Source of the DNA: Gammaproteobacteria bacterium
GTDB taxonomy: Bacteria; Pseudomonadota; Gammaproteobacteria; Pseudomonadales; JAUIKI01
Direction: 5' to 3'
NCBI GenBank assembly: GCA_030430875.1
Contig: JAUIKI010000117.1
Coordinates: 1 to 5,348, forward strand
DNA length: 5,348 bases
This document shows positions 4,781 to 5,348 of this stretch, piece by piece (the first letter of the stretch is position 1; the number at the start of each line of letters is the position of its first letter). The notes below the pieces were generated by a model. It searched no databases. It was not told the origin of the DNA and saw only the letters and a program-made list of their open reading frames with translations. The position numbers and the translations under genes were made by a program.

Positions 4781-5348
4781 TCAGGTTAGATTTAAGTGTT
4801 GTGCAGCTTTCACTGCGCCAATGCGGTTTGATACGCCTAGTTTTCCATAAATATTACCCAGATGCCATTTAAGCGTTAGCTCAGAAATATTCAGTTGTTT
4901 TGCTAATGATTTATTGTTTTCACTGGAATATAAACGCTTCAAAATATCTGATTCTCGACGCGTTAATGGCTCTAATAATAAAGCAGCAGTCGGTTTTTTG
5001 ATTAATTTATTTTTCTTTAAATAATTCTTTAAAGAATGGATATAGTTAAGTGAATTTGGTGTCGATGGGTTTTTTTCGAGGCTGTCTAATAGTTCAATGA
5101 GAAACGGCTTTATCGACATGGCTTCCTGTAAAAAAGGCATGATAAACCCTTCAGGAGAAGCAAGATTTATTGCATTGCATAGAGCATCTTTTGCTTGAGA
5201 AAACTGTTTTTTTTGATGCAGTGCATTGGCTTGAAAAATCAAATAATAAATTAATGTTAAGTTGCGATTTTGTTGCTTTAATTTTTTTATCCATGGTTTG
5301 ATCAGCGTAAGTGCTGTTACATGATTTTTTTCATGAAGCGCTACGCGT
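4781..5348 (-). CDS. LuxR-family transcriptional regulator, MalT/LAL type, C-terminal part (5' end beyond window)
   Basis: The frame is open from the TGA stop at 4781-4783 to the right edge, giving 188 visible residues. A TTG at 5240-5242 is an internal codon and not the start, because the protein sequence continues upstream in the family pattern (RVALHEKN...WIKKLKQQNRN...QANALHQKKQ). Visible residues 1-126 are the helical TPR-like repeats of the MalT class. Residues 127-188 are the LuxR helix-turn-helix: LTRRESDILKRL, then SLAKQLNISELTLKWHLGNIYGKLGV, with the W-H-L-G-N-I-Y recognition-helix pattern typical of this class. Full-length members are about 900 residues with an N-terminal ATPase/signal domain, which lies off the window. 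They bind DNA as inducer- and ATP-dependent activators. No clear terminator follows; only a weak GAGA/TCTC stem at 4768-4780. The Cys-rich gene starts 288 bases downstream in the same direction, so it could be a target, which is only inference. Confidence 0.9.
   Translation of the reverse strand, partial: RVALHEKNHVTALTLIKPWIKKLKQQNRNLTLIYYLIFQANALHQKKQFSQAKDALCNAINLASPEGFIMPFLQEAMSIKPFLIELLDSLEKNPSTPNSLNYIHSLKNYLKKNKLIKKPTAALLLEPLTRRESDILKRLYSSENNKSLAKQLNISELTLKWHLGNIYGKLGVSNRIGAVKAAQHLNLT

Noticed and set aside
5240..5242. TTG as the true start of a short 153-residue LuxR-type protein
   Set aside because: The frame stays open to the edge and the upstream residues fit the helical repeats of MalT-type regulators, so this is an internal codon of a larger gene.

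Overview
This is an AT-rich window (roughly 40% GC by eye) with tightly packed genes. A BCP-type peroxiredoxin, a VC0807-family membrane protein, a class II ribonuclease H and a MalT-like LuxR regulator together suggest a low-GC gammaproteobacterium. A relative of the Legionellales is possible, but the window cannot settle the genus.

Left arm (1-2214), all on the minus strand and read from right to left: a six-helix VC0807-family inner-membrane protein, then bcp, then a secreted protein of unknown function joined to bcp by an ATGA stop/start overlap, then the first 46 codons of a membrane protein that runs off the left edge. That last gene resembles the N-terminus of isoprenylcysteine-carboxyl-methyltransferase-like proteins. 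Close spacing and common direction suggest one envelope/redox-flavoured operon. Its most likely promoter lies in the 176-bp divergent spacer at 2215-2390.

Middle (2391-4216), plus strand: a lipoprotein made of two copies of a ~98-residue TPR/Sel1-like module, each with a cysteine pair at identical spacing. A 437-bp stretch (3198-3634) follows with no convincing gene; it holds a long imperfect inverted repeat. Then comes rnhB (ribonuclease HII) with all four catalytic acidic residues.

Right arm (4217-5348): a strong 12-bp terminator hairpin separates rnhB from a convergent 69-codon minus-strand gene. That gene encodes a small secreted peptide with six cysteines in a mature part of about 48 residues, the first four spaced exactly five residues apart. 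A 21-bp interrupted palindrome lies just upstream of it. Last, on the minus strand and open through the right edge, is the C-terminal part of a large LuxR/MalT-type transcription activator.

No CRISPR array, insertion sequence, tRNA or rRNA was seen, and I do not see an evident multi-gene novel system. The strongest leads are the six-cysteine secreted peptide with its upstream palindrome and nearby regulator, and the internally duplicated lipoprotein.
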